Below, in pieces: positions 1-12,480 of a stretch of 64,000 nucleotides of DNA. The translations under genes and the position numbers were made by a program. Source of the DNA: Stomoxys calcitrans. Lineage: Eukaryota > Arthropoda > Insecta > Diptera > Muscidae. The stretch covers positions 127,315,736 to 127,379,735 of the forward strand of contig NC_081553.1 in NCBI RefSeq assembly GCF_963082655.1, given 5' to 3'. A model generated the notes under the pieces. The model did no database searches. It saw nothing but the letters and a program-made list of their open reading frames with translations, and was not told the DNA's origin. Position 1 is the first letter of the stretch. The number at the start of each line of letters is the position of its first letter.

Positions 1-476
1 GTCCCAAATTTCAGCAAAATCGGATAGTAAATGTTGCTGCTATGGGCCTAAGACCCTAAATCGGAGGATCGATCTATATGGCAGCTATATCCAAATTTAG
101 ACCGATCTGAGCCAAATTGACGAAAGATGTCGAAGGGCCTAACACAACTTACTGTCCCAAATTTCAGCAAAATCGGATAATAAATGTGGCTTTTATGGAC
201 CTAAAACCCAAAATCGGCGGATCGGTCTATATGGGGGATATATGAAGATATAGTCCAATATAGCCCATCTTCGAACTTAAAACTTTGCACGAAAAAAGAA
301 TCTGTGCAAAGTTTCAGCTCAATATCTCTATTTTTGAAGACTGTAGCGTGATTTCAACAGACAGACGGTCAGACGGACGGACATGTCTATACTTTATAGG
401 GTCGGAAATGGATATTTCGATTTTTTGCAAACGGAATGACAAAATGAATATTCCCCATCCTTCGGTGTTGGGTATA
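1..476 (-). mobile_element. Type A DINE-like element, 3' end off window
   Basis: The 5' TATACCC palindrome lies at the right end (about 446-476), preceded by a short GGAC/CAGA microsatellite (358-385) and by ~150-bp units carrying the TATAGCTGCCATATAGACC core. The GC-palindrome end lies outside the window to the left. No transposase is encoded. Assignment to Helentron-associated (DINE-1-like) elements rests on architecture, not on a database match. Confidence 0.75.
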
Positions 477-540
477 AAAATAAATATATCCGTATATCGG
501 AATAGGTACTAGCTATTACGAAAAAAAAAAAATAAAAGCA

Positions 541-1755
541 TTTTGGAGTAGCTTAGAAATGGACTCCAAAGATCCAACATCTGTGGTGGTGGCGTCAGAC
601 CATAGCGTGTTGCCCTCCAATAGGTGTGGTTGCCTTGGCACCTGCAGTCCAGAGTAATGCTTCAAGCCCACAACTAGTCGTCAGACTAATTAATGAGGAT
701 TCAGACAGCGACTGTGTGAGTCCAACAGTCATCGCAGCCGAATCGAGAGATGAGGGCATCGGGATGACAGCAGAAGTGAGCGATGGCTTTGCTAAGCTCA
801 CAAGCAAACCGAGAAAGCGATCCGGTGCACGACGAAGGAGACAGAGGTGTATGTACCGGCAGCGTAATCGGGCGAAAGTGCTGAATGCTGGAAGGGATAG
901 AACTGACATTCCAAACACTTCTACGGAAGTTGGAAAAAGAATCAGATCTCCCGAAGAGCATAACACTACTAAAATACTGTAGAAGAAAAAGAGCTCCCCC
1001 TTTTAAGTACTCTGGGAAAGCCAAGTCAGCCATCCCGCAATGGAGACTCCAGACAGTGTCCTGTGGAGGTCGACAAAGTTGGGACAGGAACGAAGGAAGC
1101 GCACACGGCCCTGAGTCTTCATTGAGGACTGTCAGTTCCAAATGGAGGCCACAGCCATCACGGAAAGAGAAGATGGTCGCTGAGAATGGTAAGGAGCCGC
1201 CCTCTTACGCCAGAATGGCAAGGAAGCACAACAGAGACCGACTTATGCAGTCATCAATATCGGCCGTGCATCCGGTAGGATTCCACCAGATTATCGGTCC
1301 GAAGTGGAGGATCTGGTTAACCAACGGATTTTTGAACATGTGTGGAGCTCTGTAGAGGGCCCACCCATACAAATGATGAGCTGCGAGTTTAGAGGGGACA
1401 TCTTTACGCTGCGTTTTGCGTCGGCAGAATTTATTGAAACCGTCAAACAGCTCGTCAGAGGTATTCACGCTCCCTCGGAGGGCGCAAAGCTCGACCTGGT
1501 GAGAAAGATGGATATCCCCCAGCTCACAAAGGCTAAGGCATTCATCAAGGGATGGGGCAGTAAATTTTCGACTGAACGCATGTAGGAATTCTTGGGCAAG
1601 TAAAACGAAGGTTTGGTCGCAAAAAAGAGTGAGGTCTTCCACAGGGAGGAGAAGGAGGAAGGAACTCTCTTTGTGGTTGTCATTGATCAAGTCTCCGTGA
1701 CAAGTTTGGCTAAGACTAAAGGCATGGCGCACTACGGGAGCAAAGCTTTCTTTTT
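541..1755 (+). pseudogene. LINE ORF1 relic with DUF4780-like domain
   Basis: This is a decayed first reading frame of a non-LTR retrotransposon, whose product would bind the element RNA. The N-terminal part (626-982) is basic, with an RKRSGARRRRQR run. The domain part lies in one frame from 1304 to about 1745, crossed by two stops near 1583 and 1600. Readable stretches include FEHVWSSVEG, EGAKLDLVRKMDIPQLTKA and VFHREEKEEGTL followed by IDQVSV, which fit the DUF4780 family found in insect LINE ORF1 proteins (recognition from memory, not a search). Frames shift between the basic part and the domain. A type A element at 1756 breaks the 3' end. A second copy lies at 52.3-53.6 kb and shares phrases such as GCCGCCCTCTTAC. 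It is not functional. Confidence 0.65.
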
Positions 1756-2970
1756 ACACTCACCACCGAATGATGGGTGTATATTCATTTTGTCATTCCG
1801 TTTGCCACACATCGAAATGTCCATTTCTTGATCAGCGTAAAAATCTAAGACGATCTAGCCATGTCCGTCCGTCTGTCTGTTGAAATCACGCTAAAGTCTT
1901 TAAAAATAGAAATATTGAGTTGAAACTTTGCACAGATTCTTTTTTTGTCCATAAGCAGGTTAAGTTCGAAGATGGACTAAATCGGACTATATCTTGATAT
2001 AGCCCCCATATAGACCAATCCGCCGATTTAGGGTCTTAGGCCCATAAGAGCAACATTTACTATCCGATTTTGCTGAAATTTAGGACAGTGAGTTGTGTTA
2101 GTCCCTTTGACATCCTTCATCAATTTGGCCCTGATCGGATCAGATTTGGATATAGCTGTCATATAGACCCATCTATCGATTTAAGGTTTTGGGCCCATAA
2201 AAGGCGCATTTATTGTCCGATGTCGTCGAAATGTGGGACGGTGAGTTAAGTTAAGCCCTTTGACATACTTTTGCAAAATATCACAGATTCGTCCAGATGT
2301 GGATATAGCTACCATATAGACCGATATCTCGGTTTAAGGTTTTGGGCCATAAAAGGCGCATTTGTGGTCCAATGTCGCTGAAATTTGGGACAAAGAGTTA
2401 GTTGTGTTAGGCCCTTCGACATAATTCTTCAATTTGGCTCAGATCGGAGCAGATTTGGATATAGCATCCGTATAGACCGATCTCTCTATTTAATGTTTTG
2501 GGCCCATAAAAGGCGCATTTACTGTCCGATGTTGTCGAAATTTGGGACAGAAAGTTAAGTTAAGCACCTCCACATATTTCTGCGATTTGGTCTAGATCCA
2601 TTAAGATTTGCATATAGATGCCATATAGACCGATATCTTGGCCCCAAAAAAGGCACATTTATAATCCGATTTCACCGAAATTTGACACAGTGACTTATGT
2701 TAGGCTTTTCGACATCCATGTTGTATGTGGTTCAGATCGGTTTATTTTTAGGTATAGCTACTAAAAAGACCAATATTTTGTTATACACAATTGAACAATG
2801 ACTTCTACTTATTAGTGTTTGGTCCAAATCGGAACATATTTCTTTATAACTGCTTTGGGTCATAAGGTATGAAATTTTCACCGGATTTTGATGAAAGGTG
2901 GTTTACGTGTATACCCGAGGTGGTGGGCATCCAAAGTTCGGCCCGTCCGAACTTAATGCATTTTTACTTG
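1756..2970 (+). mobile_element. Type A DINE-like element, near complete
   Basis: It starts with a TACACTCACCACC variant of the 5' palindrome and has a GTCCGTCCGTCTGTCTG tract at 1863-1880. About five ~150-bp units follow, each with a GATATAGCTGCCATATAGAC-like core. It ends with the palindrome variant GTTCGGCCCGTCCGAAC and TTTTTACTTG at 2970. The element sits in a T-run of the LINE ORF1 relic; the related copy at about 53,545 reads through the same T-run. Confidence 0.8.
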
Positions 2971-4154
2971 TTTAAAATCCACTCGTTAACCATATACTCC
3001 ACTTGTGCACCGGTTATCTTAGCACAATTGGCTCTAGTGATCTGTGATCTGAGGTTATATTCAAAGGATTTAGTGGTATACTTTTTGGCATTACCTGTTG
3101 TTGGCTTGAAAACTCCAGCTTAGCCTTGCGAAACAAAAACCCGGGTTGGCTTTAAATACACAAGAAATCGAATTCAAGTGAAGGAGCACAATTAAACTGA
3201 ACACAAAAAAATGTACTGCGAATGTGCTTAGAACATAAAAGCTAAGGGCCATTTTCTGTTGCATACTCATGCCACCCCCACCTTCAGACGCATTTCAGGC
3301 CAACAGGATATCGATGCGGAAACAATGCCACTAGCCAGCTACCACCACCGACACCACTACAACCAGATCTAAACCAAAGTTAATGCAATAAAAAACAATT
3401 GTTTTGCGTTCGATTTGTGAAATCCATTGGAATCGCTCGAAAAAAGTTTAAGGATACTTTTTGCCGTTTCTCTGGCTCAATGACTGGTTGGCTTGTAGGT
3501 TGATTTGCTGGCGGTGTGGTGGCTGCTGCTGCTATTGTTACGTTTCATTAAAGCAATTTCTACTCGGTTTATTATTTTGAATGATGTTTAAGCAAGAGCC
3601 GATCAGGTTCGGGCGAGGGCACCAGAAATAAAATCAAATGTTTCTCCAATAAAACTTTAGAGAAAACAAAATAGAAGCAACAAGGAAATGGAACTTATTT
3701 TTAAATATCGGAAAACAACCATCCAAAAAAAAGAGGCTTAAAGAAAGTGATAAAACTAATATTGCTATCGGCACAGGCAGCAATGAAATATTTTTTGAGC
3801 GCAAACGACTACAAACTTTAATATTCCTGTTTCGATTTGTATTCATGGTGGAATGTACCGTTCTAAATGGACGGAGTACAGTGGAGGGAGAACGACTAAA
3901 GAAACCTTCGACTCTGAAAAACATTATAAAGGGTTCTCCAATAGGGACTTGACAACTTTGTGAACGCATTCTGACACTAATCACCGAACTGTCACTATTA
4001 GTTTATTCATTCAGTTAACTCAACATTTTCATTATGGTACACGAACGAACAACGTCTGTAAATCATAAAAAATTATTACGGTAGTTCGGAGTCATTGACC
4101 GATACTTTAAATGCGTTAATTCCAAATTGAACGAATCTCTTTTTTGGCTTAATG
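2971..4154. other. Low-copy DNA, no gene recognised
   Basis: No repeat-family signature or domain is visible. The stretch has short CCACC/CACCAC-rich segments (3270-3360) and AT-rich flanks. The longest open frame (3634-3984, minus) has no recognisable motif and ends in low-complexity serine/leucine-rich sequence, so I do not call it a gene. Confidence 0.4.
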
Positions 4155-4159
4155 TAAAT

Positions 4160-4473
4160 TGCAAATTTTGCCCATGAACATTCCACTAAGGAACAGGGGC
4201 AAACTTCTCATATATCAATGAGTGCGGTCCGATTCAAGTTTAAGCTCAATGATAGGGGGCCTCCTTTTTATAGCCGAGTCCGAACGCCGAGCCGCAGTGC
4301 GACACCCCTTTGGAGAGAAGTTCTACATGGCATAGTACTTCACAAATGTCGCCAGCATTAGGAGGGGAAAACCACCGCTGAAAATTTTTTTTTGTTCTGA
4401 TGGTCTCGCCAGGATTCGAACCCAGTCGTCCAGCGTCATAGGCAGACATGCTAACCTCTGCGCTACGGTGATG
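4160..4473 (-). mobile_element. tRNA-derived SINE, near full length
   Basis: On the minus strand the head carries a Pol III A box (TAGCGCAGAGG, 4455-4465) and a perfect B box (GGTTCGAATCC, 4412-4422), so it is tRNA-derived. The body has the conserved GCGGTGGTTTTCCCC segment, a CGGACTCGGC stretch and a tail ending near TGTTCATGGGC. Related copies lie at 13.2, 41.9, 49.0, 53.7, 56.2, 58.1, 58.6-59.7 and 60.7 kb. Confidence 0.8.
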
Positions 4474-4476
4474 CAG

Positions 4477-5548
4477 GGTATTATAACTTAGACTTTAAAT
4501 CGAGATATCGGTCTACATGGCAGCTATATCCAAATCTGGACCGATTAGGGCCAATTTGCACTAGAATTTCGAAGAGCCTAACACAAAGCACTGTCTCAAA
4601 TTTCAGCGACATCGGACAATAAATGCGTCTTTTATCGCCCCAAAACCTAAAACCAAGATATCGGTCTGAAAGGCTGCTATATCCATATCTCGACCGATCT
4701 GTGCGATATTGCAGAAGCATGTCAAGGGGCTTAACCTAACTCACTGTCCTAAATTTCGGCGACATCGGACAATAAATGAGCATTTTATGGGCGCAAAACC
4801 TTAAATCAAGAAATCGGTCTATATGGCATCTATATCCAAATCTGGACCGATCTGGGCCTAATTTACGAAGGATGTCAATGGGCCTAACACAATTTACTAT
4901 CCCGAATTTCATCAAAATCGGATAATAAATGTGGCTTTTATGGGCCTAAGACCCTAAATTGGAGGATCGGTCTATATGGCAGCTATATACAAATCTGAAC
5001 CGATTAGGTCCAAATTAACGATAGATGTCAAAGGGCTTAGCACAACTCTCTGTCCCAAATTTCAGCGAAATCGGATAATAAGTCTGGCTTTTCTGGGCCT
5101 TAGACCCTAAATCGGAGGATCAGTCTATGTGGCAGCTTTATCCAAATCTGGACCGATCTGAGCTAAATTGACGAAGGTTGTCGAAGGGTCTAACACAACT
5201 CACTGTCCCAAATTTCATCAAAATCGGATAATAAATGTGGCTAAATTGGAGGATCAGTCTATATGGGGGCTATATTAAGATATACTCCGATATAGCCCAT
5301 CTTCGAACTTAACCTGCTTATGAACAAAAAAAAAATCTGTGCAAAATTTCAGCTCAATATCTCTATTTTTAAAGACTATAGCGTGATTTCAACAGACAGA
5401 CAGACAGACGGACGGACATGTCTAGATCGTCTTAGATTTTTACGCTGATCAAGAATATATATACTTTATAGGGTTGGAAATGGATATTTCGATGTGTTGC
5501 AAACGGAATGACAAAATGAATATACCCCCATCCTTCGGTGGTGGGTAT
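4477..5548 (-). mobile_element. Type A DINE-like element, 3' truncated
   Basis: The 5' palindrome is at about 5520-5548 (CCCCCATCC to GTGGGTATA), with a CAGACAGACAGACGGACGG microsatellite at 5395-5416 and about five ~150-bp units. The GC palindrome is missing; the left end abuts the SINE head at 4473. Confidence 0.75.
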
Positions 5549-6240
5549 AAAATACCTTGCACAACCGAGCAGATAAAGAAAATGGAGAAAGTTGGGAACC
5601 ACAACTTTGAGACAGTCAATAACTTTATCTACCTCGGCGCCGTCGTAACCGAAACGAATGACACCAGTTTTCAGATAAAGCGAAGAATAATACTGGGAAA
5701 CAGATGCTACTTTGGTCTAAGTAAGCAGTTTAGAAACAAGGCCAGCTCTCGACAGAGGAAGATTACACTATACAAGACACTGATATTACCAGTGCTGTTA
5801 TATGGTTCGGAAGCATGAGTACTTGTGAAAGCAGATGAGGCAGTGCTTCGAGTATTTGAGAGAAAGATTCTTCGTAAAATATATGGACCAGTTTGTGTTA
5901 ACAGAGAATATAGGCGACATATGAACCACGAGCTGTGTGAGCTGTATGACGACGATAGCATAGTTACACGCATCAAAGTACAACGCTGCGTTGGCTAGGT
6001 CATGTTGTCAGAATGGATGAAGAAGCTCCAGCAAAGAATTCTTTTGAAGGCAAACACGGTGGTACACGCAAACCGGGAAGACCAAAAGCCCGATGAAAAG
6101 ATCAAGTTGTGGGAGACACCTCGAAACTTGGTATCAGAGATTTTAGAATGAGCGCAGAAAATCGAGGCGCTTGGAACGCTATTCTACGTTCGACTAGTGG
6201 AACAAATATTCTGTCATAGCCAATTAAAGAAGAAAGATGA
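5549..6240 (+). pseudogene. LINE ORF2 C-terminal relic (copy 1)
   Basis: The conceptual product reads NNFIYLGAVVTETNDTS, then ITLYKTLILPVLLYGSE, a stop, then FERKILRKIYGP and RRHMNHELCELY. This order (YLG box, YKT.. LLYGSE, RKILR.IYGP) is typical of the C-terminal part of the reverse transcriptase ORF in several insect LINE clades. Past about 5990 the frame shifts; the phase with GHVVRMD- and GRPKAR-like wording continues to about 6130. It starts directly at the 5' palindrome of the neighbouring type A element. A minus-strand relative lies at 42.24-42.83 kb. The clade is not certain (RTE/CR1-like wording). It is not functional. Confidence 0.65.
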
Positions 6241-6499
6241 ATGGTGGTGTGACTGGGCCATCTTTATTTATGTCAATAAATGTGTCCAGCACGTCGGCTG
6301 GACATGACTAACGTGTGTATGAATGGCTGTGTGGCCAATGTGGATTAATGTAAACATTAGCGGACGGTTATCAAGACACTGGACAGAAACTTAACGATAG
6401 CACAGTTGGCAAGATCTTTGTAAAATGAAGCACTGTGGGAAAAGTGACATATCATGTATGAGTCCAAATTGACTCGTTACTTTTAATTGGGAGAGAGGA
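6241..6499. other. No feature recognised
   Basis: Low-copy stretch between two LINE relics. It may contain LINE 3' untranslated sequence, but nothing diagnostic is visible. Confidence 0.3.
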
Positions 6500-7475
6500 G
6501 GAAGGGGCAGCGAAATTCCTATAGCGAAATTTTCATAACGCCTTAACTCAGAAGTAAGTGAACCTACCAAATTGTTACCACCTCACGCATTCAGAGATTG
6601 CCCGTATCTCCAACTGCAGAACCGTATTATGGTCAGGCAGTTTAAAACCGATATCAGTCCCTGGTTATTCAATGTAGACCCTTAGGCCTACTCTGTCCTA
6701 AAGATTTCATCCATCCGTGTAGAATGATCACCCGTCAATCCAAGTTGGTGTAGCGAATAGCAGCTTGCACTCGACTTCAAGTGTCGTCTTAAGTATCCGA
6801 TCCGAAACCTTTTCTCCCTTTCCTTCTAGGTTTCCTATCGCCGCCTCGACTGCAAGGGTGTGACTGTTTCCTATACTCTATCCATTCTCCCATGGCCGAG
6901 ACTTAAGGGACACTTCTCGAATGGGACACTTCCAATTCAGTTTCCTGTCCAGGATCACTCCTTGTGAGATATCGAAATCGTGCTGTTGAGGCGATGTGTT
7001 GTGAGTAGTCTAGCTTTTCCCAAAAAGAAATGCACTCACGAATGGTTAGATTTACAATTAGAACTTTCTACCCCCGTGTTTGGAGTGTGTGCTTTGCACT
7101 GTATTGTATTAAACTTGGTATACTTTATATTTCTTTCAACCTCTCTAGAGTCTTCAATATAAAGTATGAAGGACTAATAAGGCGAAAATCTTTCGCCTTC
7201 GTGTGGTACGGTTTCTCTGCTTTTGGAATGAAAATGACCTATGTGTCCCTCCATCCCACAGGTATATACGATATGCTGATACTGGCAGAGTACATCTCCC
7301 TAAGCCAAGGAGCCAGTCCATCGGACACAGCTTGTAATTCAGCCGGCGATACATCATAAGGACCTGGTGACTTAAACGGGTCGAAACTTTTTATCATCCA
7401 AAAGATTTTCGACACAGACACAACTACACCACTAACCACATCAACAATCTCTTTTGGCGCTACGTTGCGGATAGA
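6500..7475 (-). pseudogene. LINE ORF2 relic: RT N-terminal part and RNase H
   Basis: Read on the minus strand. The first block (about 7475-7140) gives FDPFKSPGPYDVSPAELQ, then APWLREMYSAS and YIPVGWRDT, a stop, then VIFIPKAEKPYH and KDFR, which is the fingers region of an insect LINE reverse transcriptase. About 100 bp of unrelated sequence follows. A second block (about 7010-6500) gives GVILDRKLNWK (end of the RT), then AIGNLEG, then a FYTDG box near 6711-6726 followed by VYIE, LPDHNTVLQ and EIRAISECVRW, which matches the start of a LINE-encoded RNase H. The middle of the RT, including the catalytic YADD box, is deleted. Retention of RNase H suggests an I/LOA/R1-like clade (inference). Confidence 0.7.
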
Positions 7476-7717
7476 TATATATTTACAAAAATTTAGATTG
7501 TGAATAACAAATGTTTTAACTTTTAGGGTTCTAAAGGGTCAAGCCTGTTGTTGGGCACTCGGAGTTAATTTCATAGACCTACGTCTTGATTAAACGCCCA
7601 CAGGGCCGTTTTAATTTTGGAACGTGCTGAAGGCGCAATTTTAAAAAGGTTTCTTAAAAACATATTGTTATTCGTAAATTTCAAACTTTTCAGCTTAAAA
7701 CCTTTGGCATTTGTTTT

Positions 7718-8715
7718 TATACCCACCATCGAAAGTTGGGGGTTTATTCATTTTGCTGCAATGCTTCAAAGTATCCATTTCCGACCCCATTAAGCATATA
7801 TATTCTTGATCGTCGTAAAAATCTAAGACCATCTTGCCATGTCCTTCCCTCTGTCCAGAAATTCATGCTAAAGTCTTTAAAAATTTAGATATTGAGCTGA
7901 AACTTTTCACAAATTCTTTTTTAACCATAGGTACGCTAAGATCAAAGATGAGCTATATCGGACTATATCTTGATATAGCCCCATATAGACCGATCTGCCG
8001 AATTAAGGTTTTAGGCCCATTAGTCACATTTATTATCCGATTTCGCTGAAATTTGGGCTAGTGTTAGGCCTCACGATATCCTGGTTTAATACGGCACAGA
8101 TCGATCCATATTTGCATAGGCGCATTTATAGTCCTATTTCGAAAAATTTGGTATAGCGAGTTGTATTAGGTTCCTCGACATCCCTGTTAAATTCGTTCCA
8201 AATCGGTCCAGATTCGAATATAGCTGCCATATATACGGATTTCCCGATTTAAGGTTTTAGACCCATTATGGACGCATTAACTGTCCGATTTCGCTAAAAC
8301 TTGGCATAGCGAGTTGTGTCAGGCCATTCGACGTCCCTGTTCAATACGGCCCAGATTGGTCCTGATTTGAAAATACCGATCTTCCGATTTAAAGTCCTGC
8401 GATCATAATTGACGCATTTATTGTTCAATTTCGCTGAAATATGAGAGAATGAGCTGTATTAGGCCCCCGACATCCGTGTTTAATAGGGCCAGATTGGTCT
8501 AGACTTAAATATAGGTGCCACATATGACAATCTCCCGATGTAAGTTTATGCGACCATAAAAGCAGCGTTGATTACCCGATTTTGCTGAAATTTGGCTCAG
8601 TGAGCAGTGTTAGACTTTTTGATGTACGTGAAATATGGCACAGTGAGGCCACCGTAGCGCGGTGGCCGAGGGCCGAACTTTGGATACCCACCCAAAGTTC
8701 GTCCCGGCCGAACAC
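7718..8715 (+). mobile_element. Type A DINE-like element, degenerate
   Basis: It starts TATACCCACCATCG, lacks a clear GTCY microsatellite (only TGTCCTTCCCTCTGTCC remains at 7839-7855), and has five diverged ~150-bp units. It ends at the palindrome variant GTTCGTCCCGGCCGAAC (about 8698-8714) without the TTTTTACTTG tail, where a type C fragment takes over. Its divergence from other copies suggests an older insertion. Confidence 0.7.
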
Positions 8716-9620
8716 GGTTTATCTCAAAGAATTTGCACAAACTACAGATCGCAATTTTCATCCGAACGGTACAAGCTGGTTTTCGGCCCAAAAACGAAGC
8801 CTATTGATATTGTAATAAATCGGTTCAGATTTGGATATAATCGTCCGATTTGGACTAATATTGCGTTATTGTGATCATTTGTTAGCCGATTCACTCGAAA
8901 TTTCGGCACTCGATATTACTAGGAGTTTCATAGAAATCGGTTCAAATTAAGATATAGCTCTCTTGTATAAATTTCACTCCTAGAGCCACTGCAACAGCAT
9001 TTATTGACCAATATTGCCAAACTTTTGTACAATTCTTTCCTCAATTACTACTATAATATCAAAGAAGTTTGCTCGAAATCGGTTCAGATTTAGATATACC
9101 TCCCATATATATGTTCCTCCGATTTTGAGAAATATTGCAATAAAGTGCTCATTTGTTAACTAATTCTCTCGACATTTTGCAAGAAAGATATTCTTATGAA
9201 TATTAATATATCAGGTGAATTTCATGGAAATTGGATCAGGTTTGGATATAGCTGCCATATATGTATATCGCCCGATGCAAGCGCATTTATTGACCAATTT
9301 TCCATAATTTTGCACAACGCTTTCCTCGACGACTACCACAAAATCTAAGAAGTTTTGTCGAACTCTGTTCAGATTTAGATGTAGCTCCCACATATGTGTT
9401 TGTCAGACTTTGGTTAATTTGCAATAATGTTGTCATTTGATTTGTTTAAGCATATTTTCTCAAAATGTGGTACGGTTTATTTAAAAACCCATCTGAAAAC
9501 ATGCGGCGAGTTCCATTGAAATAGGGGTCAGAATAAGATGTAGCTCCCACATTGTACTAATAGGGTACGTGTAGGTTATTATACAGCCGGCACCGCCCGA
9601 CTTTTTCCTTTCCTTACTGG
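8716..9620 (+). mobile_element. Type C DINE-like element, 5' truncated
   Basis: Units with ATATAGCTCCCATATAT cores run to the GCCGGCACCGCCCGACT palindrome (about 9583-9601) and the CCTTTCCTTACTGG terminus at 9620. The 5' half with the GTCY tract is absent. Confidence 0.7.
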
Positions 9621-10950
9621 TTCTAATACAATTTGATTTATAAGAAGATGTGCTGCTTTATACTGATAGTTTGCAAACTAAATACAGTCACCCTTTCTTT
9701 TACAATTTTCATTCGAAAGTCTAGAGTTAGAATTTTTATTGACATGGCTTTATGCGGTTGGTATCCTCTGTCAAGCAGGATAAAATTAACTTATATCAAA
9801 ATATTTCCTCAACAATTTTATGTGGCTTGTTGTTCGGTCTCTTTTCATATGAACTTGCTGCGATGAAAACATGTATGAATTAATTTGCCATAATATATTA
9901 TTGTTGAATGGCAAAATATTTGCATACATTAGTTTTTGAATTTACAATTGAATGGTAAACAAATTTATTTGCGTATTTCATATTTATAATACGTTTGAGG
10001 CTTTTCCGGAATGAGGTCACTTAGCTCTTTTGATGTCTGGCCTTAGTATAATTGGCTAAGCCACTAAGTTAGATGGGGGATGGATGAGAGAGAGAGGGGG
10101 GGGGAGGGGAATATGGTTATTCTCTTCAAAATTCCCCAGCACACTAACGACCTAAATATGGCCCCCAACTTAAAGCATAAATTATTGGAATGGTCAGTAA
10201 AAGATAAATATGTTTTTAATGATGTGCTGTCCAATAACTTCGACCCGAAGGCCTTGAGCATCTGTGCATACATAACTGTGTGATGTGGTGTTTGTGTGCC
10301 TGCGTGTGTATGAGTTGGTGTGTTGGAGTGGGATTGAATTACTGGTAATTTGGGTTAACTCCTTTGTGGATGATATATTGACATTTATTGCCAAAAACTT
10401 GGCCGAGACCATTTGCCATTAACGCATTTTTGTGTTTTTATTATTCGTTTCTGAATAAGGGAGTGTGTGTGTGTGTGTGTCTGAGTGGTATATTTGCGGT
10501 ATGCTTGACCATATTTCATACGCTCACTCGCCGGGCAATAAAAGTAAATAATTAGAATTTGAGAGCAGTTGCCAGGGTAATTAGGAGTCGACCATATGCT
10601 GAAAGTCGTCACATGCAACAGATTAATGGAAACCTTATCGCTTTGTGTGTGATAGCAATTTTTAAGAGATTTGCGAATATGATGCCACTTTTATACTCTG
10701 CACCACGTTTATCGAACAGAATTATATAGGTTATTGTTTTTGTTTGTTGCAGTTAGGCAGTTTTGTGTATAGAATTGTGTATATATATAAACTATCAGTT
10801 TCGGTGTGCTTTACTGCACCCTAAAGTGGCTATTTAAAATTTAATGTTTCTTAAAATGTAATAAAGCTGATGCCCAGACCCTTGCGCATTTCTCGGATCT
10901 TCATTACTTTATTTGTTTATCGTATGTGTTGCCCAAATACGTATTGTATA
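9621..10950. other. Low-copy DNA with microsatellites
   Basis: AT-rich, with a purine run at 10084-10110 and a (GT)9 tract at 10463-10480. No domain, transposon end or splice-supported exon was recognised. Confidence 0.4.
10463..10480. repeat. (GT)9 microsatellite
   Basis: Nine uninterrupted GT dinucleotides inside low-copy DNA. Confidence 0.9.
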
Positions 10951-10959
10951 CGATACAAG

Positions 10960-11545
10960 AGGCCCCACAGGCCCTTACTGTATCAACGATATTCTTAGTT
11001 TGGAAGTATTATTCGTACTCAACTATCGAAGTCTCTTCATATGAGTCCCATGTTGTCCCGAATGGCCATGGGGGGGTTTTGTGGCGGCCTTAGATACCGG
11101 TGTCACAAATACTAGATTCGTGTATTTCTCCCAAAGTTCTTTTATTTAAGTACCGCATTGTCGCAGCCACCCTACGTGGGCATTTGGGTGATATTTTGAG
11201 AACCTCAGGCACTTGTTTCCAAATACTCGTACTATACTTTCAAAGCCCTTTCATTTAAGTCCCATGATGTTTCGATCGACCTAGGTTTCAGTTTGGGTTC
11301 TCTTCAGATTTGTAGTCCATTCCGAATGGGCTTTTACGTGAGTCCCATATTGTCTCGATCGGTCCACATTCTTTTGACGGTTATTTGGAGCTCCCAACGC
11401 CTACCATCGAATTTTTACTATGCTCTTGAAGACCTTCATACTTCGTTTCCTTTTGAGAGTCTTTTAGAAGAGGCAGGGTTTTCGGGCATTATTGGGGTAA
11501 TAAGCACACCCCAGCGAATCTATAGCAACGCCCAGAATTTTCGCT
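10960..11545 (+). repeat. Diverged type D-like tandem units
   Basis: Successive segments share the type D phrase TTCATTTGAGTCCCATATTG in decayed form (near 11,036, 11,138, 11,250 and 11,329), at spacings of roughly 80-110 bp rather than 129. Both type D termini are absent. The assignment rests on this phrase only. Confidence 0.5.
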
Positions 11546-11602
11546 ACAGTATTAACTACTTTTAACTAATGATTGTTTTTCAAACCTTCGTATTCTAAAA
11601 AC

Positions 11603-11800
11603 AAGTAAAAGCGTCCTTAGTTCCGCCTGGCCGAATCTTATATACCCTCCACCATGGATCGCATTTGTCGAGTTCTTTCCCGGTATCTCTTATTATTCAA
11701 ACAAAGAATAAGAGAAAATTATTGCTATGCTACTGGAGCTATATCAAGTCATGGTCCGATTATATTCTATGGAATTGAGGTTGGAAGACTGAGCGGGTCA
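11603..11800 (-). mobile_element. Type B DINE-like 3'-end fragment
   Basis: From the left it reads CAAGTAAAAGCGTCC, a decayed palindrome (TTCCGCCTGGCCGAA), then TATATACCCTCCACCATGG. It stops about 200 bp into the element. The palindrome has lost perfect symmetry. Confidence 0.7.
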
Positions 11801-11944
11801 CGACTGAACCTGAACCCCACTGACCTTTAACCACTCCTTTGCCTATTTACTACTGTGTTTCCGTTGTTGGAATACCAATTTCAGAAAGTTATCCCATTCT
11901 GAATAAGTTAACATTATATGTTCCAAGATTCCAACATGGATGTG

Positions 11945-12480
11945 CATCTGACATCTGATTCAAAATGTGGTTCAGATCGGACTATATTTAGATATAGCTG
12001 CCATATAGAACAAGCTCCCGACAGAGGGTCTGAAGCCCATAAAAGCTTAATTTTTTAAACCGATTTCGTTAAGATTTTAAACGGTGAGTAGTTTTAGGCC
12101 TCCCGACCTCTGACCTAGATATGGATTAAATCGGACTATATTTAGATATAGCTGTCATATAAACCGATCTCCAAATAAAGGGTCTGAGGCCCATAAAAGC
12201 ATAATTTTTTAATCGAATGCGCTGAAATTTAAAACAGTGAGTAATTTTACGCCTCCCAATATAAGACCCAAATATGGTTTCGATCGGACTATATTTAGAT
12301 ATAGCTGCCATATAGACCGATCTGCCGATAAAGGGCCTGAGTTCCAAGAAAAGCTGTATTTATTACCCGATTTTGTTGAATTGTGAAATACAAAATTCAA
12401 CAGTGACTTAATTTTATTAGACCACTTAATGTCCGTTCCGAATTTGGGTGCATAAGTTATCCAATTTTCACAATATTGTT
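11945..12480 (+). mobile_element. Type A DINE-like internal fragment
   Basis: Three and a half ~150-bp units, each with an ATATAGCTGCCATATAGACC-like core and CCCATAAAAGC. Neither terminus is present. Confidence 0.65.

Noticed and set aside
3634..3984. 116-codon minus-strand frame
   Set aside because: No recognisable domain; serine/leucine-rich in an AT-rich stretch, consistent with chance.
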